Made by a program: the position numbers and the translations under genes. The notes below the pieces were generated by a model. It had not been told where the DNA came from. It did no database searches and saw only the letters and a list, made by a program, of their open reading frames with translations. From the NCBI RefSeq assembly GCF_900497805.2, contig NW_020954569.1:23560755-23624754 (forward strand): DNA of 64,000 nt, read 5' to 3'. Source of the DNA: Vombatus ursinus. Its lineage: Eukaryota; Chordata; Mammalia; Diprotodontia; Vombatidae. Each line of letters opens with the position of its first letter. Positions within the stretch are counted from its first letter, which is position 1. Positions 33,063 to 45,035 of the stretch are shown in pieces.

Positions 33063-33280
33063 GCTGACTTTCTCTGCCTCTGTCTTTCTCTGTCTCCTCT
33101 GCTTCTCTCTCTCTCTCTTTCTCTCTGTCTCTCTCTGTCTGTCTCTGTCTCTCTCTGTCTCTCACTCTCTGGCTCTGTGTGTCTCTCTGTCTCCATCTCT
33201 CTCCATGTCTCTGTCTCTCTCTGTCTCTGTCTGTCTCTGTCTCTCTGTGTCTCTTTTTCTGTCTCTCTGTCTCATTCCAC
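33063..33280. repeat. TCTC/TCTG-rich simple sequence
   Basis: It is about 210 bases of imperfect pyrimidine units. The minus-strand RQRETETDRE-type peptide is its artefact. Confidence 0.95.
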
Positions 33281-33284
33281 TCTC

Positions 33285-33478
33285 ACAATAACCCTTTGTG
33301 GTAGATGGTATAAGTAACGTTACTCTTGTTTTGCAGATGAGAAAACTGAAAGCTCAGAGCTGTTAAGTGATTTGTTCCAGGTCATTCAGCTAATAAGTAG
33401 TAGGGCACAGATTTAAATATAAGCCTCTCCTGATTCCAGGTAAAATACCCTTTCCACTGCACCAAGCTGTCTATCCAC
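33285..33478 (-). mobile_element. MIR-like SINE
   Basis: Reversed: ttgcagatgagaaaactgaa and ccaggtcattcagctaataa. Confidence 0.7.
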
Positions 33479-33719
33479 ATCACACACTCTCCCTAATGGC
33501 CACTCTTTACTACCTTGGTCAGTGTATGTAGTTTTCTCAGAACTAGTTCCTTTATCACTTTTTATCATTTTGATACCCTCTGATCCCAGCATGTTTATCC
33601 CAGTATTCTTCTCACAGTACAAATACCAGCTTTCTACAAAATGACATCTCTATTTTTAATGTTCTTACCACAAAGCCAATAGTAGCCACCATTTTTTTCC
33701 TTTTTATTTTTTGTATTTT

Positions 33720-34440
33720 GAAGTGGCCAGACAACATGTGGAGAAATAGGACATGGGTTTTAATGAAATATAAGCTCAACAGGTATCAATAATGAGAAAG
33801 GGCAGCCTATGCAGTTAATGCAATCTAAGATTATATTAACAGAGTCATAACATCCAGGACAAGGAAAGTGAGAGCCCCACTCTACTCTGATATGCTCAGA
33901 CCGTATCTCTGGAGTACTGCGCTCAGTTCCATGCGCAGGATTTTAGGATGAATACTGATAAACTGGAGTGGATCTCTGTTGTCAGAATTAGGGACATTAC
34001 ATGATATGGTAGCTAGGGCACTAGAGTTGGAGTCAGGAAGAAGTGAGTTCAGATCTTGACTCAGACACTTACTAGTTGTGTGTTAGTCTTACCTTAACCT
34101 TTTTCAACCTCAATTTCCTTACTTGCAAAATAGGTAAAACAATAGTACTTACTTTAAAGGGTTGTTGTTAGAATCAAACAAGATGACACGTAAAACATTT
34201 TGCAAACATTAAAGCACTACATAAATGCTAGCTATTATTATAATCATCATTCTTATTATTAACTAGAAGCAATGAGCAAAAGTTATAGAGTGCTAGATTT
34301 CAGCTCCATGAAGGAAGATGTCTTAAAGGTATCTAACAGTGAAAGAGACTGATTCAGAAGGTATCAGGTAGTCCATCACTGGAGGTCTTAAAGCAAAGAC
34401 TATATGACCACTTGTAAAAGATGTTATGTTGAACTAGATG
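33720..34440 (+). mobile_element. L3/CR1 3' region, split by a MIR-like SINE
   Basis: In order: gcagttaatgcaatctaaga, acatccaggacaaggaaagt, tctctggagtactgcgctca, and after the SINE cactggaggtcttaaagcaa. Confidence 0.7.
34005..34255 (+). mobile_element. MIR/THER1-like SINE
   Basis: It lies inside the L3/CR1 copy: gagttggagtcaggaagaag, then the CORE, then an ATTATT end. Confidence 0.75.
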
Positions 34441-34464
34441 AAATCTAGTACACTGCCAATGGAA

Positions 34465-34755
34465 GCTAGGTGGCACAGTGGGTAGAGTGCTGAACCTGGA
34501 GTCAATAAATTCCTGAGTTCAAATCTGGCCTCAGACACTTATTGGCTATGTGACCTTGGGCAAGTCACTTAACCAGTTTACTTCAGTTTCCCCAGCTATA
34601 AAATGAAGATAATAATAGCATTAAGCTCCCAGGGTTGTTATGAAAATCAAATAAGATAACAATTGTAAAGTCCTTAGCCCAGTGCTTGGCACATCGTTAA
34701 GTGCCACTTAAGTGTTAGATATTATAATTAGTTATTATTATTATTATTATTATTA
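34465..34755 (+). mobile_element. MIR/THER1-like SINE with (ATT)n tail
   Basis: It has gaagctaggtggcacagtgg, the CORE, ccagtgcttggcacatcgtt and an ATT array at 34730-34755. Confidence 0.85.
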
Positions 34756-35480
34756 CAAGTCTGGGGTTCTATATAACAGGTCTAGTATTATAATTTTAGC
34801 CTGAAAAAGAAATGTGAACTAGATACAGCCTAAGTTATAGATGGGCCCATGCTTGATATTTTGAATAAGGTTAGTATTCAAAATGTCATTTTAATCCTGT
34901 CACAAGAGTGAAACACTTCTATTTATCTCCAGAGCTTTATGTAAATCTACTAAAATGTACATGGCAATAATACAGGTATATCCCACAATATAATAGACAT
35001 TTAGGAAAGAGATCTTTACTTAGCCTCTGACTTAAATATATTTAAGGCATTTTTTCAAATTACAAAAATTAAGCAAAATATAAAAATGAAACTTTTTAAA
35101 GCACCATTGCTGTAGGACTCAGACAATACAACAAACATAATTTCATTAAAGCTTATAGCATGTCTGGAATTAGAGTGATCATACCCACATCTCCTATATC
35201 CTTTTCCAGTTATAAAATTCTTAGATGTTACATCTTTTAAATCACTTCTTACATATAAGTTATTGACAATATCCTACAGCCTACTTATACCTACCACACA
35301 TCTCTCTGTTGCCCTGTTAATGACTCATAATTTTGGTTCTTTGGAGACTGTAATGTTTAATACTTTAGAACACCCCTGACTTCATTGGTGTAGAACCTTT
35401 CTCTAATTAGGGAGATTGCAAATCCTTCGTGAAAAGGACTTTGAATTTCATGAGTTTCTCTCAACAGAAAAAATGATTAC
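34756..35480. other. AT-rich DNA, nothing recognised
   Basis: No repeat core or coding pattern. Confidence 0.4.
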
Positions 35481-36300
35481 CTTGTAGCTACCCTTCTGGT
35501 GGTGAGCTTCACCAAGCTGAGCCAGGTTGGTCCACAGGCCTATAATCAAAGCTTTTCCAGCTTGTTGAAACCAGACAAAGCTTGCACACTACTGTCACAG
35601 AAACATTTCTGTGTCATAAGAAGGCATCAGAGCTGGATTCAAAGTATAAGCCCTGCAACCATACTGCAATGTTTAAATGCTGCTGTGAACTCATTGTTAT
35701 GTTTCCAGTGGTGCAAATGGCAACCCATCTATGTCTTCTCATGCTGTATAACCTCAGACTATGTCTTCCCATCAATACTACATTTGGTGTCCACATAAAA
35801 TACTGGAGACTTTCCTCATGGTGTGATATGACCAGTATCTAATAGTGCTCCCTTTAAGCCTTCCCCCCATTCATTATACTGCTTTAGAAAGGTAGTTGAT
35901 TAACTGTTACCAGGCCCCAGTTCCTACTAAACAGTTGAAGCAGGAGCATACAATCACCCTTTGTCCAAAGTTCCTTTGACCATGAGGCTTGGGCCTCCCA
36001 TCTCTTGCTGGGTGCAATGTGTCCTTGAAGGAAGGCAACAAGAGGCCAGTTGCATCTTCTGTCTACCCCAAAGGATTTCATCTGCTTCTTCCTGCTGCTG
36101 CCTCACAAATGGCCTCCTCAGGTGAGAAGAGGAGCCCCACATTCCTTTCACTGCATTCTTCTGACTGTGTGTCTTGTTCTCCATCTTCTGGCGGGCACAG
36201 TGTGTCCCCCTGAGGGAAAATGGCAAGAGGCTGAGAAGAGTGTCTTCCATCAGCCCCAAAAAAAGATGAAAGCAAAGTGTAACAAATAACATATCACCTG
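35481..36300. other. Unassigned block with an internal duplication
   Basis: A unit of about 80 bases near 35998-36080 is repeated in diverged form near 36178-36260. It is higher in GC than its surroundings. On the minus strand the two units give matching peptide text (FGVDRRCNWPLVAFLQG against FGADGRHSSQPLAIFPQG), but other frames are equally open and no protein is recognised. Confidence 0.45.
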
Positions 36301-37090
36301 GTCATGTCTCAAGATTATGACAAAAAGTTCTGTTATTCAAGTGCTTCTTGATTTTCCTCCTAGGCATATGTTTCTTCATAGTTTGTCCCACATCTTTGAA
36401 GGGCAGAATTTGTGACAGCAGCACTCAGAAGAAGCAAGTCATTTTCAGCAAAGTGAATCTTCAGTAAAGTGCAACTCAAGCCTTAGTAGCTCTTACTTAC
36501 ATTACTTAACAAAGGTCTCACTTCTCTAACTAGCCTTGAAACTTTTAGGATCATTCATTGTCCAGGATACCCCTTTCTGAGATGATAGATAGTTATTCTG
36601 AGTTCATGATTCATCTTTACGGCAGCTCAGCGTAAGTACTTATTTAACACCCTTGATAACCTAAGATCCATATTATCTGGATATGAAGCATAAAGGTGAC
36701 ACACATTCAGTAGCCTTAAAAGGTGGTTGTTACCTCAGATTGGGAAGCCAATCCAATAAGGGTGCTACTAATTACCCAAAGAATGATTTTGAAAGAAGCT
36801 ACTGTCATAATAGAGTGAAAATTCTCATAAAAGTTATTAAGAGAGGTGGGAAAAAATATTGAATTTTTAAAAGGTCAGTTGAGAAGTTATATGTGGTTGT
36901 GATCTACTCCAAAGTTATTATCCAACATTCATTCAGAAAAGGGAAAAAAATTACTCCAAATTAAATTGTTCATCTGAGGAAGGAAATCTCACCAAATGTA
37001 GATTAAACTAACATTTTCAATATATAATAAATGATAAATGGATCCAGCCTCATGTGGTGGGGGTTGGTTTGTCATTCAATCTTACTTCCA
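36301..37090. other. Unassigned non-coding DNA
   Basis: No recognised repeat or coding pattern. Confidence 0.4.
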
Positions 37091-37305
37091 CAGACAACAA
37101 TTGAGTAGCACTTCAAATCTTTGCTTCCCACTTACTCTATGTCCATCTTGTATTACGTAGCTACCTGCATGTTGTCTTCCCCATTAGAACATAAACTTCA
37201 GAAAGGGCAAGCAACATGTTTTTGCCTTTCCTTGTATCTCCAGCACTTAGCCCAGTCAGTGCTGATAAATGCTTGTTGACTCCAGACTGACTGAATCATG
37301 AGCTC
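37091..37305 (+). repeat. L2-like 3' end
   Basis: It has catgttgtcttccccattag, tgtatctccagcacttagcc and gataaatgcttgttgactcc. Confidence 0.65.
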
Positions 37306-37915
37306 AGGCATAGCAGTCACATAAGGCACTGGCCAATAAAAAGATAATGCAAGAGAGCACACGAGATGGGGTTGTAGATAATTCTGAAAAAGAAATATTT
37401 GTGGAGAAAGCAAGCTTTGGGTTTGGTAGTAATGTCTTTTTGCTTATGTTCATCCAGAGCTCTGACTCATGAGATGATCAAGTTTACAATGAAAATGATG
37501 TTTCTTGTTGTCTTTGGATGCACAATGGACCCATCTATGCCAAGATCTTAATTTGCTTTTCCAAAAAAGAGCCTATGAGCCAGCCTCACACTTCAGGGCA
37601 ATTTCTTTATGTCATCTGGTTTAATTTATCATGAGAATGTCAATATTGATATAATTTAGTTCCTCTATGCAGTTTATTGTTTGCTGGACCAGAATTTCAC
37701 ATTCTAATAATTGCATTGATATTTATAGTCTTAAATGATGTGATCTTCATCTCTCTCTGCCTCTTTTCTCTTATTCTGTCACCATCATTGCAGAAATGGA
37801 AAAGGCCTGCACAGGACTGAGTACTTTTCTTTTTCTTTGTTTCATGGTATACCATAGCAAAAAAAAAAAAAAATCATCATCAAGTGGCCACCTTACTGGG
37901 GATGGATCTCTCTCT
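37306..37915. other. Unassigned non-coding DNA
   Basis: An A-tract lies at 37859-37873. Nothing else was recognised. Confidence 0.4.
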
Positions 37916-37917
37916 CT

Positions 37918-38250
37918 AGTTGGCAGCTAGGTAGTGCAATGGATAAAACACTGACCCTGGAGTCATGAAGACCTGAGTTCAAATCCAGCTCCAGATACTT
38001 GCTAGTCACGTGACCCTGGGCAAGACACTTAAGCTCTGTTTACTTCATTTTCCTAAGCTTTAAAAGGGGGATAATAAGAGCACTTTAGTCACAGAGTGGT
38101 TGTGAGGATTAAAGGAGATAATATTTATAAAGTGCTCAGCACAGTGCCTGGCATATAGTATATATGTAGGTACTTAATCAATGTATACATAATATACATA
38201 AATGTAGTATATAGTAGGTACTTAATAAATATTTGTTCTCTTGTGCTCCC
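37918..38250 (+). mobile_element. MIR/THER1-like SINE with repeated tail
   Basis: The head (ggcagctaggtagtgcaatg), CORE and L2-type tail are present. The terminal unit gtaggtacttaat appears twice, separated by a TA-rich stretch. Confidence 0.8.
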
Positions 38251-38740
38251 ACTCTCCTCAGTGAACCATGAAATTAGTCTTGAGACAGTAGAGTCACACT
38301 AAAACAGCAACTGTACTTACTCCTACCTACAATTTTCTTTCCATGTTGGTATCCATGCCCAATCTCCCGATGTTTATTTTTATTCTTAGTTACATCTGCA
38401 ACATACATATAGTTTATGAGCAGATTGTCAATATATGAGCAATTTTCTACCTGTAGGTGGCCAAACCAACCAGCAGAAATACAAACAATGCCTCAAGGCT
38501 TCAGGACGGCCTTCTCAATGCAGCTGCCTCATAACTAGATATAGCAATAACTAGACCCTCTTGAAGATAAACCTGTCATATCAAGTTTCATTTTTTAAAA
38601 AATAGAAGCAAAATATCAATATATTACAGCAGATGTTATGAGGACTGGTCTTGGGCATCGACAGAGTAAGCAGCTGCCTATCTGGGGTGACTGGAGAAAT
38701 TCTGTGAAGACTTCTCTGCACAAACATATATATGATGTAC
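38251..38740. other. Unassigned non-coding DNA
   Basis: No repeat core or coding pattern was recognised. The start of the 135-residue open frame that runs into the next repeat lies here and is not treated as a gene. Confidence 0.4.
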
Positions 38741-39170
38741 TATCCAATCCAATAAACATTTATCAAGAACCTGCTTACAGGCCAGGCACTGTGCTAAGCA
38801 CTAGGGATGTAATTAATAAAAAGACAGTCCCTGCCCTCAAGGAGCTCACATTCTACTGGGGGGCAACAACTCTAAAAAGGAGGCAGATAGGAGGAAAGAG
38901 GGGAAACCAGGGGACATCTTGCTCAGTGGAGTTAAAGCCAGGCAGAGCAACAGATGCTGAGTGGAGTGAGCCAAAATCTAATGTCTGCCCTCTAGGAAGG
39001 AAGGTGTTAGGAGGAGTCCTTGAATCAGAGGCGAGAGGAGGCTGAGGGAGGTGAAATCATAGCAACATGGTGATGAGCCCAACCTGGAAGGGGCAACTCG
39101 TTTGGAAAATCCCTGCTTCTTGGAACCAGGCAGAGTAGCAGACGCAGAGCGGAGTGAGCACGAGGTCACA
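38741..39170 (+). repeat. Ancient mammal-wide repeat with an internal duplication
   Basis: It begins with aacatttatcaagaacctgc and ggccaggcactgtgctaagc. A gccaggcagagcaacagatg block near 38937 recurs as accaggcagagtagcagacg near 39125. An open frame of 135 residues crosses it, but its content is that of the repeat. Confidence 0.5.
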
Positions 39171-39849
39171 ATAATGCTTGAAACCGTCCATTTAGAGCTT
39201 CAATTTGGGGGTGAAGGAGGAAGGGAGGACATTACTGGCTCTAGGAACTTGTTTTTAAAATGAAGATACCTCTAAGGTAACATTAAATCATTGCTACTTA
39301 ATGTAACTTGAATTTCTCAAATTGTTTCCCAGAAAGACAGCTTGTTCAAGTTCTGATAGGGATAAAGGATACGCTTAGAGGAAGGGTCAGCACCTAGGGG
39401 AAGAAATAGACTTAACTGTGCCTTTTAGATATTGCCCTTAAGTATGAGAGTCAGAAACTTAGCAAATGATGGTTCCAATATCCTTTTCACTAGAAATGGT
39501 GCTTCTCATATACACATGCTAACCTTGTAGTACTGGTTTGGGCTGTTCTAGGGAAGCACTGTAATATATACTGTTATTATTAAGGTATGTGAGACTCAGT
39601 CCTTTGAAAAACACACTGAATTAAACATCTTCTGTGTAAATGAAGTTAAATGTGGTACCTGGCAGAAGCCATTCAACTTGAAGCAGATCCCCTAGACAAG
39701 GCTCACTCAAAACCCTGCCTCAGAAACCCCTGCCAATATGCTTTTCTTTTACTAGTCAGTCAGAGGTCACAAATAGTTCAAAACCAAAGCATTTAATGAA
39801 ATAGAACAGTAAATACATACACATACACACACACACATGTATGTATGTA

Positions 39850-39890
<41 letters not shown>

Positions 39891-40204
39891 ATGTATATAT
39901 ATGTGTGTGAGGAAAAGAAAGAAAGAAAACGTTTTCCCCCAGAAACCTGTAATACTCTCTCAGAGGCTCAAATACTAAAATGGATTGATGACTTGTAGCA
40001 ATGAAGAACTCAACTCATTCATGCTTTCTCATCCTATGCAACTCATCTGTATCTTCCCATAAGTTCTGGAGGCCTTCTTCGCTTTCTCCTGATACTGTGA
40101 TGATAATACTGCATCACCTGGGCTGTCAAACTGGCATCCCATACTCTCACCAGAAGATCAGCCTGACTTCTTTTCCTATCACAAACTTCCCTGAAGACAT
40201 CTCA
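39171..40204. other. Unassigned DNA with a TATG/TA microsatellite
   Basis: The microsatellite (CA, TATG and TA units) is at 39815-39910. The rest is single-copy-looking. Confidence 0.55.
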
Positions 40205-41440
40205 TTTCTTTAAAGGTTACTTTATTCCAAATTTTTGCTGTTGTTATTGCTGTTCGGTTCTTTGTTTGGTTTGGGGGTTTGGGGGTTGTTGGGGTTTGTT
40301 TTTTTTGTATGTCAGCAAAACCTAAAGCACATTCTCCTACAAATATACCATCAGGGAAGACTGGACTGTCAAATGAAACATGTATTGAGAAATGTGCATC
40401 AAAAGAGCATATATGACTATAGGACCTGACAGTGGAGGGTGGTCAATGCTTTTTGGTGATATTATGGTGATGATCCCCCAGGCCTGCTCCCTGATGATAT
40501 CATGTAGCATGCAGTCTCAGCTGGTTGCTGTTCATGGCTGTTCTTGCAAAGGTACTTCTCAGCCACACTCTCCTGTGGCTATCTTTACTACCAGTTAATG
40601 TCAGGTCTGGTTTCACTGGACATGAGGTTATATATATTTTCTCTAGCTTCAGCTAGAGGTACCAAATGGAGCACTATCTCTTCTTCACAGAAGGATAGGT
40701 GGAGTCTTCCACTATTCCTTTAGCTTAAACACCAATACTTTTTATTGCTATCTATCTTTTCAAAAGGCAAAAGCCCATATATATCCATTTATCAGGCTAG
40801 AGCAAAAAGTCCCCAGTGGCTTTTTTCTCTTAAGGAGAGGTATGTGTTTCAGATATTTGATTGGAATGAGCATTTTCTCTCAAGAAGGATATTTCTCTAA
40901 CTAATACCTCAGGCTTAAATCTGTCCTTTTTAAAATTGTATTTTTTGGTCACCCAGTTTTAGCTCTCTGTCTTGAACCTTCATCTGACTTTGAGGCAAAA
41001 GTTAATATCACTCACTGTTTCCTGTCCAATGGCAAAATTATACTCAGCCAGCATCATCGAGAGGCTCCTCTGCTAGTGAATTGTCAAGGGCTATGGGCAT
41101 GGGGGAGGGAGGATCCCCCATTTTCCAATTCTAAAACTTTCTTAGCTGTCTATCAGAGGCATGGCTGTAATGCTAGCACTCTCTTAGTTCAGGTTAGATT
41201 TTTGGATAAATTGAAGCTCTCATAAGTCATTAAACAAAAGGAGGTTTACCTTGTCCTAACACAGCAAGGATGTGGAACTATCATAATAATACATATAATA
41301 TAACACAGAGGTACTTATCTTCAGTTACAGTAGATGTAGTGTCTTTGGCTTCCTCACAGAAATGGGTCTGATCAGCAGATCAGCAGGGTATGATGATTCA
41401 TAGTCTGAGAGACAAGCTAGACAGCCGATAGCTTTGCCTT
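40205..41440. other. Unassigned DNA with G-run cluster
   Basis: Three runs of four or five G lie at 40273-40294. The rest has no repeat core or coding pattern. Confidence 0.45.
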
Positions 41441-41559
41441 CTTTTAAGTGGAGGGAGGAAAGTGTGCCAGGGAAAGTCCACTCCTATCACAGTCTTCCTT
41501 GCAAATGAGTGGGCAGGGGAAAAACATCAAAAGTCATCATTTTTCTTGCTTTTCATGTG

Positions 41560-41810
41560 CATATGTACACACATATATACACATGTATGTATGTGGTATG
41601 TATAATACAGATAAATCTTTAAGAGTATATATTATATACATGTATATATTATACATAAATATATTTATATTGTTATATGCATCTATATTATATATACACA
41701 CATTATATTTTTATATGTTATATATAATACATGCATATGTATGTGTCTATTATATACCCATATATGTATATGCAATATGTATGTATGTAGTGTGTATATG
41801 TATGTGTGAA
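41560..41810. repeat. TATG/TATA-rich simple sequence
   Basis: About 250 bases of ATGTAT, TATATA and CACATA units. Frames here (YIHMYVCG) are artefacts. Confidence 0.9.
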
Positions 41811-42490
41811 ACAAATCTTTTCAGGATTAGATCCTATCAGACAAGAATATGAATTTTCTTTCCCTCAATTTCCACATCTCCTTTGTGGATTTTGTTTTCA
41901 CCTTTCCCTTACTGCTGAGGTATTTTACAACCACCGCCTACTTCCCTCCCCACTCACATCCTTCTTCTTCCTTTCCTCTCAATAAAAATCTCTCAACACT
42001 TTTGTAACATTTTTATGAGTAACATTCTTCCTTCCATACTGATCAAGGAGTTTTAATGTTTAAAAAAAAAGCAACTACAATTAACATGATAAACATTCTC
42101 CTCTTCATTACCAGGGGCCTGAGAAACACTATAAACTACAGCATATAAAGGGGACTTATTCTTTTATGTTTTCCAAGTCATAAACACCAAAATCTTACTT
42201 TAATAACCTATCAGTTTCATAAGAAAAATATCCATTACTCAAGAACTGGATAACAATTTGGATAAGTTTTATTACAATTCATTGAACTGAACACAACCCT
42301 ACTAAGAAATTGTAATTGCAACCACTTTGTTCACAAAGATAATGAAGAATCCAATCCACTAATAGAACATTATCTCTTTTCCAAGGCCTTTAGCTATACC
42401 ACTAAAGTCTTGATTTATCTAACAATGATTCTTCCTTCATGGCATAAGCCACAATCTGTCTGTTTTACTCCACTGTTTTCATATTCTTCA
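41811..42490. other. Unassigned non-coding DNA
   Basis: Pyrimidine-rich at 41850-42000, otherwise featureless. Confidence 0.4.
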
Positions 42491-42494
42491 TCAT

Positions 42495-42860
42495 CATTAT
42501 ATTAATCAATGAGTAGGCATTTATTAAGCACCTACTATGTACCAGATATTGTGTCAGGCTCTATGAATAAGATTATAAGAATGAAACTAGCACTGCCCTC
42601 AAGGAGCTTACATTCTACTAGGAGATGTTTACATATTTTATCCTTATGTCACATATCAATCTAGTATATTTTATTCACATATCAGATTAGTATAAATACA
42701 CAAAAAGCAAATTCCAAATTATTTTCAGGAATAAGAGGAAGGTACTATCAACTGAGGGAATCAGCAAAGGTCTATTGAAGGGGATAGCACATGAGTCAAG
42801 GCTTGAAGAAAGTTAGAGATTACAAGAGGGAAAGTATTATAGGCATTCAAGTATAGTTCT
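42495..42860 (+). repeat. Ancient mammal-wide interspersed repeat
   Basis: It has taggcatttattaagcacct, then ccctcaaggagcttacattc and tcaaggcttgaagaaagtt. Confidence 0.6.
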
Positions 42861-43409
42861 TATACAAAACACTTTCTTTCAGGGAACTAGTTAGGGGGGG
42901 AAAACTAGCATATACAAAACACTTAGAGAATAGTTACCAGCTACAATATGGAATCTTGACTATAAGCAGGGGTGTGCTGGAGCCAGTTGATACCTGGAAA
43001 ACTAATTGTTAAATTTTCAGTGTGAGCATTTATACCTCAGAAATCCACAAACATTAAAATTGGGGTTTAATTTATCATAAAGTTGATTAACCAGATGTAA
43101 AAAAAGTGATAATAATGCAGATAAACTTAAAAGTGTGTCAGGAAAACATTTTATTCCCCAGAGAGCCAGCTCTTAAACATGTACCAGTCTAAGCCTGACT
43201 GTAACTGCAGTAAGAGGTAAAAAAAGGAAAAGGTCCCTTTTGTATACTCGAGCATCTGGAAAAGTAGTGATAGAAGGTGGGAAGTAAACTGAGCCTTTAG
43301 AAACATGTAGGATTGAAATAACAAGAGGGGACAGAGGGGGTCATTCAAGGCATATTCATTTTACTTGAAGGTATCATTTTTTTTCCTCGATGAAGGGACA
43401 ACAAAATTT
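42861..43409. other. Unassigned non-coding DNA
   Basis: No repeat core or coding pattern recognised. Confidence 0.4.
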
Positions 43410-43423
43410 CCAACCAATCTTTT

Positions 43424-43570
43424 TTTTTTTTTTTTTGTTAGGCAATTGGGTGACTTGCCCCGGGTCACACAGCTAGAACGGGTCAAGTGTTTGGTCTGAG
43501 GCCGGATTTGAGCTCAGGTCCTCCTGACTTCAGGGCTGGTGCTCTATCCACTGCGCCACCTACCTGCCCC
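43424..43570 (-). mobile_element. WSINE/WALLSI-like tRNA SINE with 14-bp target duplication
   Basis: It is complete and reversed. The duplication ccaaccaatctttt is at 43410-43423 and 43571-43584. Confidence 0.93.
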
Positions 43571-43584
43571 CCAACCAATCTTTT

Positions 43585-44574
43585 ACTTGATTAGTTTGAC
43601 CAACAGTCAAGCCCACTTTCACGATTCAGCTATATGCAAATGGTTCAAAAGATTGTGCTTAAAATCAAGAGAGGCAAAGATTTAATTTATTAAAGGATGT
43701 TTGGTTTTTATCACATCTCACTTTAGTTTACATTTCTAGTTTCTCATTTTGTGAGGCCTGGGACCTTTTCACCTTTAAGCCAACACTTAAAAGCCCGTTA
43801 TGTGAACTTGACTATTGCACCCACTCTATATTGCATGGTTTTCACAGAATATTAATCGATTGGAGGACACTCAGATGATAAAGTCCTATCCCCAAATGTC
43901 TTTAAAGAATTACTTAAATCCAACAAATCTTCCACATTTACAGATTTTTCCCTACAGTCCCTTAAGTGTGCAGACCCACAAATATTCTATTATACCTTAC
44001 TGATAACAAAAAGGAAGGTGTCACACATGTATCATCTTTTCCTTATTCAATTTATTTTCCATTCCCTCTTCCCATCACACTCCTCCAGATGTGCAGAAGT
44101 ATGATAGAAAGATAAAATTAAAGAAGATAAGATTAAAATGAGTTGACTAGCCTGAATTGAAGGAATTGGTTTGACTTAAGGGGAGCTGAGGCTTATAGCC
44201 ATGCAAACATCCTAATTTTTGACTTGTGGTCCTGAATTTCAGTGACTCACTGGTTTGACAACATGTTTAGATAAAATTCTAATTAACTTTATGTGGTCCA
44301 TAGTCCCCCATTCTAGCCAGGCTTGTACTCCCATTCAGAATCATTATTCCTTTATCTTTACCCCATTCCCTGAGTGTAGATTGCAGTTAGTTATGAACTG
44401 ATTTTCTAATTCAAATAATTCACACCACAGTATGGGTAAGGCCTAAAGTTTCCATTTGCATTTTAGAAGAGAAACTGTTAACCCAAATAAATCTCTAAGT
44501 AATAAAACAGATTAAGGAAGATCACCCCCATCCCTACCCCATGTTCACAGATGCCTGAGAGGTGCGTGCATGTG

Positions 44575-44607
<33 letters not shown>

Positions 44608-44780
44608 CAGCCTATTTGAGGAATCCTCTTCAAGTGTATGCAAAATATACGCAAGTGTACTCAAAACCAAACTAATCTACCAGAAAGTAAAATTCATCAC
44701 ATTCACATTCCATCACCCACACCACAACCTTTGTAAGTAGGGTTCAACAGAAATTCTTAAGGGCAGAGAATAGGGTGATA
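43585..44780. other. Single-copy-looking DNA with a CA microsatellite
   Basis: (CA)n lies at 44579-44607. No coding pattern. Confidence 0.5.
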
Positions 44781-44784
44781 TATC

Positions 44785-45035
44785 ATCATCATCATTATCA
44801 TCATCATTTGTATAATCCTTTAAGATTTTCAAAACACTTTACATATTAACATGTTTACATGTTAAGTCAATTGATCTTTACAACAGCCCCGTGAGTTTCA
44901 GTGCTATTATCCCTATTTTACAGATAAGGAAACTGAGTCTGAAAAAGGTTAAGTAATTTTCCCAGAGTCTAAGGCAGAATTTGAACTCTGATCTTCCTGA
45001 CTCCAAGTCTAATACCCTATTCACTGTGACACTTC
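44785..45035 (-). mobile_element. MIR/THER1-like SINE
   Basis: An ATC-repeat tail leads into the reversed tail (tttcaaaacactttacatat), CORE (ttacagataaggaaactgag) and head. Confidence 0.8.

Noticed and set aside
32954-33196. Minus-strand RE/RD-rich peptide like an SR protein
   Set aside because: It comes from TCTC/TCTG simple sequence. There are no splice signals or domain beyond the repeat.
35954-36292. 112-residue minus-strand frame overlapping three other frames
   Set aside because: Four frames are open at once in a GC-richer duplicated block, so openness is not evidence of coding.
38638-39045. 135-residue open frame, among the longest in the window
   Set aside because: Most of it lies in the ancient mammal-wide repeat, and its content has no protein-family signature.
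40273-40294. G-quadruplex
   Set aside because: Only three G-runs of four or more are present. A fourth run has just two G, so a stable four-tract structure is doubtful.
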